DNA of 64,000 bases from Cymbomonas tetramitiformis. Taxonomy: Eukaryota > Chlorophyta > Pyramimonadophyceae > Pyramimonadales > Pyramimonadaceae. A program made the translations under genes and the position numbers. The stretch covers positions 1-64,000 of the forward strand of contig LGRX02003755.1 in the NCBI GenBank assembly GCA_001247695.2, in the 5' to 3' direction. The first letter of the stretch is position 1, and each line of letters opens with the position of its first letter. Below are positions 23,455 through 33,500 of the stretch, one piece after another. The notes below the pieces were generated by a model. That model had not been told where the DNA came from and made no database searches. It was given only the letters and a program-made list of their open reading frames with translations.

Positions 23455-25449
23455 TCATGCCGAAAAGTCCACCCGCAGAGCCATCACCCTGAAGTTAGGC
23501 GGGCCCACGGCTCTCTCATTAGCCCGGCCCGCACCAGGCAGGAACAGAGCCTCTGCCGTATCCCTGGGGAGCTCCCTCCAGTCCCGCACGAAGGGTGCAA
23601 AGTGTTGCCCGTCTGGACAGAGGATGGGCCACCAGTGCCTGCCAGTCCAGTACGGCACAATGATAGTAGCCACCGTTGAAAACCTCCTGAGCACCTCCAA
23701 GAGCCTACCCACCAAGCCGAAGGGGGGGTTGCACCAGTTGTTCTCAAGCCACCAGTCTGTAAGGGAGAAACAGTCAATGTTCTCCGAGCCTGGACACCAC
23801 CACCTGTTGTTGAACCGAGGCAGCAAAGCATTCTTGTCTGTGGCAAAGCGGTCCACTGTGTGCTGACCCCAGAGTCCGTCAAGCCACCTGAACCAATACG
23901 GGTTCAGTTGCCAGTCATCCCCATCATAGATGCCTGCCAGATAGTCCGCCTGAGCATTCAGCTCCCGAGGCACCCACACGGGATAGAGTGACACCCCCAG
24001 CCGGGTGCACTCCCAGAAGATGCTCACCACCAGCCGATGCAGCCGATGCTTAGAGCTACAGCCTTTGTCCAAAATCTGACAGCCTGCCTGAGAGTCTGTG
24101 TACAGTTTAAGTGTACCCCCCTCCACAAAGCCCGAGAAGGACCGAAGGGCCTGCAAGTAGCCCACCATCTCCCTGTGTGTGGAGGACTCCTCCCGCTCTG
24201 CTAGGGTCAAGTGACCTCTGGCGACCTGCTCCAGCCTGCCTGTAACCGCCTCCAGGACTGCTCCCCAGCCTGTGCCACCTGCATCTGTCCACATCCTATT
24301 TCTGAAAGCCAAGAAGACCGGCCAGATAGGGGCTTCGAACTGCCGCCTCTGCACCGAAAGCCAAAACCGGAGCTCTTCTGCCACCTCCTCTGTAAGCCTG
24401 ATGGCCTTGTCCCAGGCGGTGTGCCTCTCAACCTCAAAGTACATCTCCCGAGAGAACATCTGACACACCTTACCTAGGGCCAAGCTGAAGCTCTGAATCT
24501 TCCCCGCCAGTCTGGAGAGCTCCCTGGGAGAGGTCCACTGCCTACCAAGTGCATCTGTCACTCGAGCCTGAAAGGAGTCCCACTTCTTTTGGGGCACGTA
24601 GAACACCCCTCTGACAGAGTCAATACCAATTCCTAAGAACTCAATCAACTGCTGAAAACCCAAAACTGACTTCTCCTGGTTGACCAAGAAACCACTGTCC
24701 TCCACGTCCCGAAGGACTGCCGCCTGCTCCTCTGCAAAGGGTCTACCGGAAGGTCTCTGAATGAAAAGAAAATCATCCAGGTAGTGAACCAAGCCTGCAC
24801 CTTGCCTCCTCCACCGAGCAGCTAGCTCATTGGTGATCTTGGTGAAGAAGTAAGGAGCAGGCGCCAGACCGAAAGGCAGAGCCTTAAACACATAGAACCT
24901 CTCCTGCCAGCTAAAAGCCACGTAGGTGTGGAAGTCCTGGTGCAACTCTACGTGGTGATAGCCCGAAGTTAGGTCAAAAGACCAGAGAGAGCCCCGCCAG
25001 AAAAGCAAGTCTCTCACAATAGCCAGAGATTCATACTTGAACTTCTGGACTACTATGAAAGAATTGACATACCTGCCATTCCAGATAAGCCGCTTCTTGG
25101 GCGGCTTATCTGGGCCCATGTCCCTGTAAGCCACTGCTAACGGTGACACCACTGTGGGCTGAGTGAGCCACTCCTCTGCCGCGCCAGACTGAACCAAGCC
25201 AAATACCGCCTCCGTAACAAACTCTGCTTCTGCCAAAGCCGAAGGTGCATTAGCCGAGAACCGGCTAGGCGGAGGGCCTGCAATCCAAGTGAGCGGGACG
25301 CCGAAAAGGATCCATGTCACCACCAAAGCGGAGGCGAAGGACCTCCAGAAGCCAACTCGCTGCCTCAGCCTGCCTGTGATCCTCGGGACCTCCGGGACCC
25401 CCGGGACCTCCGTAGCTGGAGCCTCGTCGAACTCCGACGGGCAGTCCAC
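23455..25449 (-). CDS. Reverse transcriptase / RNase H of the DIRS-order element
   Basis: 664 codons open. In order: fingers motif RLIWNGRYVN; SFDLTSGYHHVELH with the first catalytic aspartate; KALPFGLAPAPYFFTK; the YLDDFLFI active site (a YxDD box); and the thumb/connection FLGIGID...FYVPQKKW. RNase H follows with MWTDAGGTGWGAVL, THREMVGYLQAL and LYTDSQAGCQIL. The final 150 residues (VDRFATDKNALLPRFN, WCNPPFGLVGRLLEV, ATIIVPYWTGRHWWP) are the conserved tail found in DIRS-group polymerases, with an NPPF motif like that of N6-adenine methylases. The frame opens with GTG at 25449 and has no ATG before an in-frame TAG further up, so the true start may be spliced or lost. It copies the element RNA into DNA in the host nucleus or cytoplasm. 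Confidence 0.9.
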   Translation of the reverse strand: MDCPSEFDEAPATEVPGVPEVPRITGRLRQRVGFWRSFASALVVTWILFGVPLTWIAGPPPSRFSANAPSALAEAEFVTEAVFGLVQSGAAEEWLTQPTVVSPLAVAYRDMGPDKPPKKRLIWNGRYVNSFIVVQKFKYESLAIVRDLLFWRGSLWSFDLTSGYHHVELHQDFHTYVAFSWQERFYVFKALPFGLAPAPYFFTKITNELAARWRRQGAGLVHYLDDFLFIQRPSGRPFAEEQAAVLRDVEDSGFLVNQEKSVLGFQQLIEFLGIGIDSVRGVFYVPQKKWDSFQARVTDALGRQWTSPRELSRLAGKIQSFSLALGKVCQMFSREMYFEVERHTAWDKAIRLTEEVAEELRFWLSVQRRQFEAPIWPVFLAFRNRMWTDAGGTGWGAVLEAVTGRLEQVARGHLTLAEREESSTHREMVGYLQALRSFSGFVEGGTLKLYTDSQAGCQILDKGCSSKHRLHRLVVSIFWECTRLGVSLYPVWVPRELNAQADYLAGIYDGDDWQLNPYWFRWLDGLWGQHTVDRFATDKNALLPRFNNRWWCPGSENIDCFSLTDWWLENNWCNPPFGLVGRLLEVLRRFSTVATIIVPYWTGRHWWPILCPDGQHFAPFVRDWRELPRDTAEALFLPGAGRANERAVGPPNFRVMALRVDFSA

Positions 25450-25906
25450 AAATTCTGCAACACACCGAACCTACTAAGCTAACTCACCTAACCTCTGAAA
25501 AACCGAAGCCAATCCAAAAGAAATCAAGGAATTGGTTGATAGCCCGTCGTGGGGCGCCGCGTCTCAAGAGCATTATTACGTGATCGAGGATTGGAAACAA
25601 CGAGTTAAAGCGGCTACAAGGGAGATTCCTCAAGCAATTGCAAACATTATGCGTGCATCTAACATACAATCAAAGTGCCGGAAGGTTACTAAAAGATTCC
25701 TCACAGCGGAATTACACCGCGACGTTGGAGCTCGAGCGAAGGAGCGAACCCTAAAACCATTAGAAACGAATTAACATCACGACAAACTCTCATTACTTTA
25801 CGTGCTCAAGCGGGCGAGAAGCCAGCGAGTCTCTCGGGCTATAAGCCGGAGTTCCGCGACCACTGGAGACCCAGTGACGCCATACCGCAGGAAGCGGTTT
25901 TAACAT
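25450..25906. other. Gag-RT spacer of the retrotransposon
   Basis: A 457-bp gap with no coding frame in element orientation. It might contain an intron joining gag to RT (TTGTGTTGCAG-like acceptor candidates near 25455), but no matching donor was fixed. Nothing else is seen. Confidence 0.4.
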
Positions 25907-26713
25907 TCAACGTCCTTTACCTCCTTTTCCCTTGCCACCATTCTGTGGGCATTGGGGCGAGATATGCTCTGGAGAACCGCAAATAAAGCAAGCTCTACCC
26001 TGCACAACAGGCTGAGTAACGCGATTGCGTCCGCCTGCAAACGGCCGGTTGTCATTGACGCGAGTGCGTTTTGAATTCCTCTCCTTTTCTAGCTTCGCCG
26101 CGCGCTCAGCTATAGCCTTCTTGGCTTTTTTCAACTTCTTCTCTTGCTCCTCAGTAGCCACGATTGGCTCTCCCTCGAACTGTTGGGCCGTAGGCCATCC
26201 AAACTTAAACGCTATGTCGATAATTTGGGCCTGTTCTTCAGCCCAGAGCATACCTTCTTCGATTGCTGCTTGCGCTTTTTTGACTTTCGCAATTCGCTCC
26301 TCGGTGATCGACTCAGGGGCCTCGAGCCCCTCCAGTTGCTGCTTGACCTCGAAGAAAACATCATCGGCCTTGTCCAGTTTGTCGAACTGCCGCTTGCAAG
26401 AAAGGTCCTCGGATTTCGATCCTCCTTGCTTGGTATGAACGAAACCGCCGGAGGTCCAGGCAGTAGGGCGCTGGAGCTTTCTCTTCTCTGGCGCTTTCGC
26501 CCCTACTGTCTGCAGGATTGCGGTCGCTGTGCCGCTAGCCAACCTGTTGCGCCGTTCCTGGACCAAAGCTGCCAAGTGAGATTGTAGATTCTTTTCGGCT
26601 TCGGAGAAAGACGGAACGATTTCATCAAGTTTTGCCGAATACGCTGCGAACTCAGGTGACGCCTTAACTCTGGCGATCTTCTCTTCCAACTGCGCGTCTG
26701 AAAAATCATCCAT
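25907..26713 (-). CDS. Gag-like nucleocapsid protein of the DIRS-order element
   Basis: 268 codons from an ATG at 26713 (MDDFSDAQLEEKIARV). The protein is mostly helical and charged (EEQEKKLKKAKKAIAERAAK) and ends with a zinc knuckle CFICGSPEHISPQC (CX2CX4HX4C), then a Gly/Lys tail GGKGKGGKGR. This is the usual build of a retroelement capsid/nucleocapsid protein that binds the element RNA. It starts 57 bp inside repeat A1, is intact, and lies upstream of the RT frame on the same strand. Confidence 0.85.
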   Translation of the reverse strand: MDDFSDAQLEEKIARVKASPEFAAYSAKLDEIVPSFSEAEKNLQSHLAALVQERRNRLASGTATAILQTVGAKAPEKRKLQRPTAWTSGGFVHTKQGGSKSEDLSCKRQFDKLDKADDVFFEVKQQLEGLEAPESITEERIAKVKKAQAAIEEGMLWAEEQAQIIDIAFKFGWPTAQQFEGEPIVATEEQEKKLKKAKKAIAERAAKLEKERNSKRTRVNDNRPFAGGRNRVTQPVVQGRACFICGSPEHISPQCPQNGGKGKGGKGR

Positions 26714-26770
26714 ACTGAGAATTCACAGAATATATATACACTTAAAATTCCACTGTAACTCTGTAACAAA

Positions 26771-26956
26771 ATGATACCCTTCCCGAAAACAGATCAAGTG
26801 TCGGAGCAGAACTCTACAGAGTTCCCTACCTTATACTGCTGGTACAGCAGTCTGCATTGACCCGGGCCCTTCGGTCCGGTCTGTCACATAACCAGAGTTA
26901 TGTGACACAGCACCTCTCGCTCCGCTCGCTGCACTGTGACACATAACATCCAGTTA
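26771..26956 (-). repeat. 5' split direct repeat (A1) of the retrotransposon
   Basis: 186 bp, nearly identical to 11460-11645, starting ATGATACCCTTCCCGAAAAC and ending CATAACATCCAGTTA. Outside it, at 26957, unrelated G-rich DNA begins, which marks the element's 5' terminus on the minus strand. Confidence 0.85.
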
Positions 26957-27314
26957 GGAACCCTCCCAGTTGCCAGTTCCGGCGGTACAGTAGGGTTTTT
27001 AATAGAATTTATATTTTTCCAGTGGAAGCCGGAGGTTATTCGTTATAGGGTGTTGAATCCCCCAAATGGAAAACGTTTGGGGGGTGGCTTTGGGCCTTTG
27101 GCTCCCCGAAGGCGGGCTTTAGGCCCTTGGCTCCCACGAAGGCGGGGGGCTTTGGGCTTTGGCCGAAGGTGAAGGCCACATTTTTTGTTTGAAAAAATGC
27201 TTATCACGCCGCACTCTCAGGACTTTGTCCCCTTTGCTAGCGTAAATGTTTTATTATTATTATTATTATTATGCTTATATATATAGGGCTTTTTGGATCA
27301 TTTTTCAAGGTGGG

Positions 27315-27551
27315 TCATGGAAGCAGTGACTTTTGCCCCCCCTCTCCCAGGGGGGTCGGCAGCCCTGCTCTTGTGTCACCACTCGATCTGCGGTGTCAGG
27401 TTTAGGCTCCCAGCTCTCAGCTCATAAAACACCTAAGTATTTTATTCGATCATCTTTTTGACTGCGAAATCCGTGCGAGCCACTGCACAGCTTTCTTTAC
27501 CTGCGTACATATATATATATTCACTATATATATATTTCACACTTCCCGTCA
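27315..27551 (+). repeat. 5' LTR of the 2.5-kb element
   Basis: 237 bp, containing ATAAAACACCTAAGTATTTT and an ATATATAT run that could serve as promoter and polyadenylation signals. The 5' border follows directly on the duplication GTGGG and reads TCATGG rather than the usual TG. Confidence 0.85.
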
Positions 27552-27812
27552 GGTTATGGGTTACCACTAGCTGGTGGTTTCTCACGTTCTTTTTAGCTAT
27601 CATTCGGATCCCGCGCAACGCGGTATACAGTGACGCAACGTCACTACTCATCCAACCGGCCGGCAGTCACGCACCGTTACTTCGCCGCCTTCCCCCCAAA
27701 CGTGCTGCAACAGCATCCACAGTTATTATTTGAGCGTAACGCCCAATCTTTTTCTTCGTGCGCAACGCACGCTTACAACCACCATTTCCGACTACGTCCT
27801 ACAGTACCCGAC

Positions 27813-29408
27813 ATGTCAGCAGCCACCAACACGCATCTTGGCAGTAGGCTTCGGGCCGCCCGCGCCACTGGCGGGGGGTCCCCCCATTCTACCCCTGCTT
27901 CCAGTCCTGGCGGGGATGACGACTCCGACCCCATCATTCGGATGTCCACTTTGCGGAGCCGCCCAACGCCGATTTCTCGGTCTGCGACCTCTGCTGAGTT
28001 CCACGCCGACTGCGATGCCTGGGTCTCCACTCCAGTTCGAGCTTCTCAACGTGGAGAATTCACCGACAAGCTCGACTTCGCCTTCTCCTATGGGGAGGAG
28101 CTATCGAAACTACTTTGTGCCCACGGCTTTAAGCCCAAAATTGGCATTACCCTTGACACCCCCGAAGCTGAATCCGATTTCGCTGTCCTCTTGGCCAACA
28201 TGTCTCATGTCTTTGGCCCTGTGTCCCGCGACGAGTTCCTGAAGCTTCTGGATCTGGACAACGAGTACGAGGTCTACCACTTGACCCTGAACGAACTCAT
28301 CTACATCGTCCTCCCAACGGTTCTCCGCGGTACTGCCCTGACTCTTTACGAGGAGTCTTCCCTGGTGCACCCCCATGACGGCCGCTGCGCACTGCAGCGG
28401 CTGCGTTTTCACGTTGAGGGCATTGGGGACCCCGACCCTCATCGGTTTTGGGTTCGCCTTCGCGCTGTGGTCATCGACGAGACCATTGAGCCCGCCCCCC
28501 AGCTTGCGGTTTTCCGCGTGCTCGCGGACAAGCACCGCACGCTCAATCCGTCCTACGCCGACAGCGACCTCGTCCAGGACCTGTACGCCGTCCTTCGTGC
28601 ATCCGCCTCTGCCTCCCCCCACTTCGCGCCCCTCTACCTGGTGGTGCTCCGTGAGTTGGGCATGGGTCAACCCTTCACCTACACCTCCCTCGCCCTCCGC
28701 CTCAGCAAGGTCTTCCGCGACGAATTCCCGCTGGCGCGCCGGTCCGAGCCGGTGTCCGGTGGTGGTGGCTCAGCGGCTGGTGGTGGTGCCCGAGGCGGTG
28801 GTGGCGGGTCTCCTGGTGGCTCCGCTTATTCCTTCGGCTCGCGCCGTAGGGAGAAGCCCGTCGGCGATTGGAAGCCCGTCAAGGGCGTTCGCTACCTTCA
28901 ATGGGAAGGGAAAGGTAGCCCCTGCGTCACTTGCTTCCGCCTCTGGGCGGTGACCGACGCACACCTGGGCACTGCGGGTGTGTGCCCTTACTCATGCACC
29001 AAGGCATTTAGCCCTGACCGTGTCCCTCCTGATGCTCCGCCCCCTCCCTCGAAGCCGCCACCTTTGTCTGCGTGGCCTCCGTCCGCCGCTCCTGCCGCGC
29101 GTGCTCTGCAGGTGGAGCCGGAGCCGCAGGGTGGCACCGCGCCGCAGAGCCCGGCTGTCATGCACGTTCGTGCCATCGAGCCCGCTCCCGATTCGTACGA
29201 GATGGACGGCGGGCCTGTCATCGACCTTGATGCTGGTGACGCGGCGTGGGTGCCTGCCGCCATGGCGCTGTCTCAGTACATTGACGAGGAGGACGACACC
29301 GACTGGCCTGCTTTCCGCTCTGGCCCCGTCTACATCCCGCCCACGGACCTCGGCAAATCGGCCGTGACCGATCACGGCATTGCACCACCGTCTGGTGGTG
29401 CACCCTGA
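27813..29408 (+). CDS. Gag-like protein of the 2.5-kb LTR element
   Basis: 531 codons from the ATG at 27813 (MSAATNTHLGSRLRAARATG). The frame stays open upstream but is low-complexity there. The central part (about residues 75-300) is helical and capsid-like (FTDKLDFAFSYGEELSKLL, LNELIYIVLPTVLRGTALTL, LVQDLYAVLRASASASPHFA). A glycine-rich linker follows (GGGGSAAGGGARGGGGG), then a Cys/His cluster PCVTCFRLW...DAHLG..GVCPY that may be an unusual zinc knuckle (CX2CX10HX6C), then a proline-rich acidic tail. No protease, integrase or RT follows, so the element needs those in trans. Confidence 0.7.
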   Translation: MSAATNTHLGSRLRAARATGGGSPHSTPASSPGGDDDSDPIIRMSTLRSRPTPISRSATSAEFHADCDAWVSTPVRASQRGEFTDKLDFAFSYGEELSKLLCAHGFKPKIGITLDTPEAESDFAVLLANMSHVFGPVSRDEFLKLLDLDNEYEVYHLTLNELIYIVLPTVLRGTALTLYEESSLVHPHDGRCALQRLRFHVEGIGDPDPHRFWVRLRAVVIDETIEPAPQLAVFRVLADKHRTLNPSYADSDLVQDLYAVLRASASASPHFAPLYLVVLRELGMGQPFTYTSLALRLSKVFRDEFPLARRSEPVSGGGGSAAGGGARGGGGGSPGGSAYSFGSRRREKPVGDWKPVKGVRYLQWEGKGSPCVTCFRLWAVTDAHLGTAGVCPYSCTKAFSPDRVPPDAPPPPSKPPPLSAWPPSAAPAARALQVEPEPQGGTAPQSPAVMHVRAIEPAPDSYEMDGGPVIDLDAGDAAWVPAAMALSQYIDEEDDTDWPAFRSGPVYIPPTDLGKSAVTDHGIAPPSGGAP

Positions 29409-29607
29409 TTGCAACATCATTACAACGCACCTCACCTAGCCTCTAGCTTTGCATCTTGCTTCGGACTACAGCCTATGCGGGGTACCGCTCTAGATGGACA
29501 CTGGGGAGCCCCATTGGGCCCGTAACAATTTGTGTTGCTAGGGTTTAGGGTGTGTTTGCTTGCTGTGTCCTTTGCCTGACACCTCACCTCTTCGCGGTGA
29601 GGTGGTG

Positions 29608-29846
29608 TCATGGAAGCAGTGACTTTTACCCCCCCTCTCCCAGGGGGGTCGGCAGCCCTGCTCTTGTGTCACCACTCGATCTGCGGTGTCAGGTTTAGGC
29701 TCCCAGCTCTCAGCTCATAAAACACCTAAGTATTTTATTCGATCATCTTTTTGACTGCGAAATCCGTGCGAGCCACTGCACAACTTTCTTTACCTGCGTA
29801 CACATATATATATATTCACTATATATATATTTCACACTTCCCGTCA
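29608..29846 (+). repeat. 3' LTR of the 2.5-kb element
   Basis: 239 bp, differing from the 5' copy by a handful of changes (for example GCCCCCC against ACCCCCC, and a two-base longer AT run). It ends CCCGTCA and is followed by GTGGG. Confidence 0.85.
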
Positions 29847-30173
29847 GTGGGGGGTGGAGGGGGAGAGGGGTTTGGCCTTCGGCGGGACAAGGTGGTAGAG
29901 GGGGGGGGTTGGCCTTCGGCACCGAAAAAGGCAGGGGGGAGGGCTTTGGGCTTTAGGTCAAAACCCCCAAACGATTTCCGGGCCAATTCTTTTGAAATTT
30001 AACACCCTATGTTAGGATTATGTTAGATATATGGTGATACGGATACGGGTCCATCGGCGTCGTCGGCTTGCTCAATCACGCACTCGTCGCACTCGATGTC
30101 GGCGGTGGGACAATTGGCTGAGTCATGCAATAAGCCTGGAGGGCAACGGACACACTCCGGCACAAAAGCCTTG

Positions 30174-30433
30174 TGCTGAAATCTGTATAGGCAGCCCTGA
30201 CCGGGAGTCCCGGTGCAGGCCCCTATGACATTCTCCTAGGACCAACACTGGACTGCTGACTGATTGGTAGGTTCGTGTTGTGACACACGCTGTGTCAGAC
30301 ACAGGTAGGCTAGACTCCGAGACCGTCCGAGACCGTTCCGGGGATATCTAGCTTAGGGTTTATTTATCTTAGACAGTTTATCCACACTGAGTACGGGACT
30401 ATCTGATATCTGGTGTACTAGGATATTCCGGTA
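30174..30433 (+). repeat. 5' LTR of the 4.2-kb element
   Basis: 260 bp, containing the hairpin CCTGACCGGGAGTCCCGGTG and GAGACCGTCCGAGACCGTTC. It ends CCGGTA instead of the usual CA. Confidence 0.85.
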
Positions 30434-30588
30434 GGTCGTGGCCCCATCCACGCTTTTATTCCACTTGCTATCTTGGCCATGATTGGCTAAGCCGCCGCTT
30501 GAAGAGGTGGTGCGCACTTGCGCGTTTGGGTGCGACTAGGATTTGGGACATGGCTTTACGGTAGACGTCTTTTTTGCGGCTGCGAGTC

Positions 30589-33500
30589 ATGGGCACCGCG
30601 CGTTGCTATTGCTCGGTTTTGGCAATGTTCATCTACGTTATTTTGCCTGCCCTGATCCCGCTGGTTTACGTATTTTGGGCTGGTGCTCCGGACACCTTCG
30701 ACCACGACGACATTTGCAAGTGCCTCACGCTCGTTTCGCCTCTCCGCACGTTCTGCCGTTACGCCTTTCCTTCATTTCCGCCACAACACCCAAACGTGCA
30801 GCCGCGCATCATCTTTTCTCTGGCTTTCAGAAGTATGGCAGCATCTACACGAGCTCGCAAACGCCTATTGAAGGACTCCGATTTGGACGCCTCAATACGG
30901 CTTTTGGATGCGGTTCGGGACACTCCGACCGCTAGCACCCCACCTGTGGTGCCCCCTGTTGCTTCCAGCAACACCGACGCTGCTGTCGCGTTGCGGAAGC
31001 ACCTGGTCGACCAACATGCCACGGTTGACGCGGTGTACAAGGGGCGCTTGCATCGGGCTTGGGCCAAGGGTATCCGCGAGGATATCCTTGGTTCCAAGAA
31101 ACATCATTATCGTGGTACTGACGACACCGACCGCCTCTCCGAGTTGGTGGTGCAGCTTCGGACCGAGTTTCAGTCCGCTGGGTTGGACTTGGCCCCCTTT
31201 GACCTCGACGACCCCACCTTTCTGGTTATCGAGAAGGTTAATGGACTCCTCTATGACGTCTTGGCCCTCGTCGTGGAGCGGAACTTTGTGGCTGACACCT
31301 GGCTTCGGGGTACGGACTCTTCGGCTGACCGAGATGGACGTCGAGCTCTCATCGACATCATCAAGGGGAGCGTGCCGGCGGTCTTACGCGAGAGCCACCA
31401 GCAGGAGCACGCGGCTCTTCGTTATCCCGCAGGCGTTGACCCGCAGCCGATCTTGGCTCGCGAGCAACGTCTGGTGCGGGATAACCGCGCTCCTGACTGG
31501 CGGCCCACCGACGAGACCCGCAAGCTTTCGCTCTACAACCGCATCGACCCAATCTTTTACGCGGCGGTGAAGGTGCGTTATCCGCTTGCGGGTGACCTCA
31601 ACGGGGTCACTCTCCGCTCGCTTCAGGCTCTCGTCGTGGCCATCTTCCAGGCATGGGCACAGTCGGACGATGGGGCGACAGCGCGTGAGAAGCAGGTGCT
31701 GGGGTCGGACGGCAAGCCCTCCGCCCTGGTCACGTCGTCGGAGTACACGGTGCTCCTCGAGGAGATTGCGGCCTTGAAGGCCTTGGTGCGTGGTGGCCGT
31801 GCGGGCGGGGGACAACAGCCGCAGCCGCAGCATCGGGGGAAGCAGCATCCGAGGGGGTTTCGCGTGGGTGCAGGCAACCCCCCCGCGGTCGGCTTCGACC
31901 GCGACAGCATGAAGGCGAAGCCGCCGTGCCACCGCTGCCGCAAGGCCGGTAAAGGTGAGGTGTATCACCCGTACCGCGACTGCCCGCTTGGCGGTCGCCA
32001 ACACTCGCCGGCCACGGCCGCGGCTTTCTGCATTCCCATTGAGCAGGAGGACGCGGAGGGCCTGCACGCATTGGCGCTCGTGCAGGTCTTCCAGGACGCG
32101 GCAGACATTGGACCGGAGGCATTCTCGCATGCGGCGTTGGCGTATGGTCCGCCCGCGGTGCTCTCCACGGACGGCGTCGGTGGGATCGACGTGGCGGCCT
32201 ACGGTTTCTCCGTGCCGCCTCCGCCTTCTGGCGGGACCGACGACGAGGACATCTTGCGGCGGCTTGATGCCCTCACCTCTGAGGTTCAGGCCGCCCAAGA
32301 CAAGGTACATTTTACCCACGCATCTTTCATTCCTGGGAGCGGAGCGGAGGGGCATGCATCGGCTCTGGTGTGTGGCCCTGCCGCTGCGGTGGGGATCACA
32401 CCGGAGGGGCAGGTTCCGGCAGGTGGTGCGGCGGCATCGGCGTCCGCCGTGCCGGCCCCTGCTATGCCTGTTTCGCAGGTGGAGGATGTGGAGCCCGCGC
32501 CAACTCAATCGGCGCGGGTGACCACCACGGAGGCGACATGCGGTGTGTTCGCAGGCTTCGTGCAGACGGTTAATCACGCCGCCGTCCACCCGCCTGACCT
32601 GACAGGCTACAGTAATCACTCACCAATAAGAAATAGTAGCAATAAGAAACCAGCCAGCGTTTTTTTGGGGGGGGGGTCACAACTTGACGAAATTTGCTGG
32701 CTAGCTTTAATTTCTTAAGAAATTGGCCAAAATAAGAAATCAAGGGGCTGGCTGGCTTGAATCATAGTGAAAACTAGTTAAGAAATTTTGGCTGGATTAT
32801 TTGGTGGGTTTACTTGATTTAACAAGGATTTTGATGCTTATACACAATTTATCTCAATAAAAATATCATACAGACTGTTGAAGTTGTTCGAACGGAGGTG
32901 CAAACGTTGGCTGGTCGGCGAAAAGTGACTTATCAACTATCACATGTCTGCTCACGGCTTTCAGGATCCATACTAAAATTTTACCACTGTGGCCGTCGCT
33001 GAGTGCCAATTTCATTATAGCTGGCTGCCTCCTCCTTAAGCAATAAGAATAAGAAATTGGCTGGCTGAGCTACGAAATCGGGATTTCTTATTCTTAGCAA
33101 TTTCATAGGTCGCTGGCGCTGGCGGGGGGGGGGTCACAACTTGACGAAATTCGCTGGCTGACCCCATATTTAGGACTTTCTTATTGGTGAGTGATTACTG
33201 TATGACACGGACGACTACGAGGATTTCGCGGACGGTACTTTCGCGGTGAAGCCGCGGGCTCCGGCCGGTGCTGTCGGGTGCGGTGTGCCGCCTTTCGGCT
33301 TTGGCAAGCCGGCGATCGGAGCTCTCGCGGTGCTTTCTCTCTTCTGCATTTCTTTTGCAGGTGTAGCTGTTTCGGCTTCCACGACTTCTGATGTGTCAGC
33401 TTCTGCATCGGCTCCGGAGATGCCTTCGCCTGGTGGTGATCTCGATTGGGAGAATCCGTCATTTTACTTTACGAATGATTTTGTTGATTCAGCGAACCCG

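Larger units (their letters stand above)
11231..26956 (-). mobile_element. DIRS-order (Ngaro/PAT-like) tyrosine-recombinase retrotransposon, interrupted
   Basis: Read on the minus strand: repeat A1 (26956-26771), gag, RT/RNase H, recombinase, then B1 (11737-11641), A2 (11645-11460), a 130-bp spacer and B2 (11329-11231). A1 and A2 are both 186 bp. B1 and B2 are 97 and 99 bp. This A1...B1-A2-B2 order is the split direct repeat layout of Ngaro/PAT-type elements, which insert by a tyrosine recombinase and leave no target duplication; none is seen here. The A repeat contains the inverted pair GTTATGTGACACAG / CTGTGACACATAAC. Without the 10.5-kb LTR insertion the element is about 5.2 kb. Gag and RT are open but the recombinase is broken, so this copy is probably immobile. 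Confidence 0.85.
27315..29846 (+). mobile_element. 2.5-kb gag-only LTR retrotransposon
   Basis: LTRs 27315-27551 and 29608-29846 (TCATGGAAGC...CCCGTCA) are flanked by the duplication GTGGG (27310-27314 and 29847-29851). Directly after the 5' LTR lies GGTTATGGG (27552-27560), the complement of an internal initiator-tRNA-Met stretch, the primer type known from Drosophila copia. A hairpin plus GGTGGTG (29580-29607) precedes the 3' LTR. The only coding frame is gag-like. The LTRs differ at only a few sites, so the insertion is young. Confidence 0.85.
27040..30012. mobile_element. G-rich inverted-repeat element split by an LTR element
   Basis: Left arm near 27046 (TAGGGTGTTGAATCCCCCAA... CGTTTGGGGGG) and right arm near 29955-30010 (CCCCCAAACGATTT...AACACCCTA) are inverted copies. 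Between them lie G-rich GGCTTTGGGC-type repeats and the 2.5-kb LTR element 27315-29846. A relative at 54815-55010 has similar sequence without the LTR element and shows what the empty site looked like. No transposase is seen, so it is probably a MITE-like element of about 430 bp. Confidence 0.6.

Noticed and set aside
31384..32619. Minus-strand 411-codon frame
   Set aside because: Antisense to the gag-like gene at 30589-33644, Arg/Cys-rich as expected for a GC-rich shadow.
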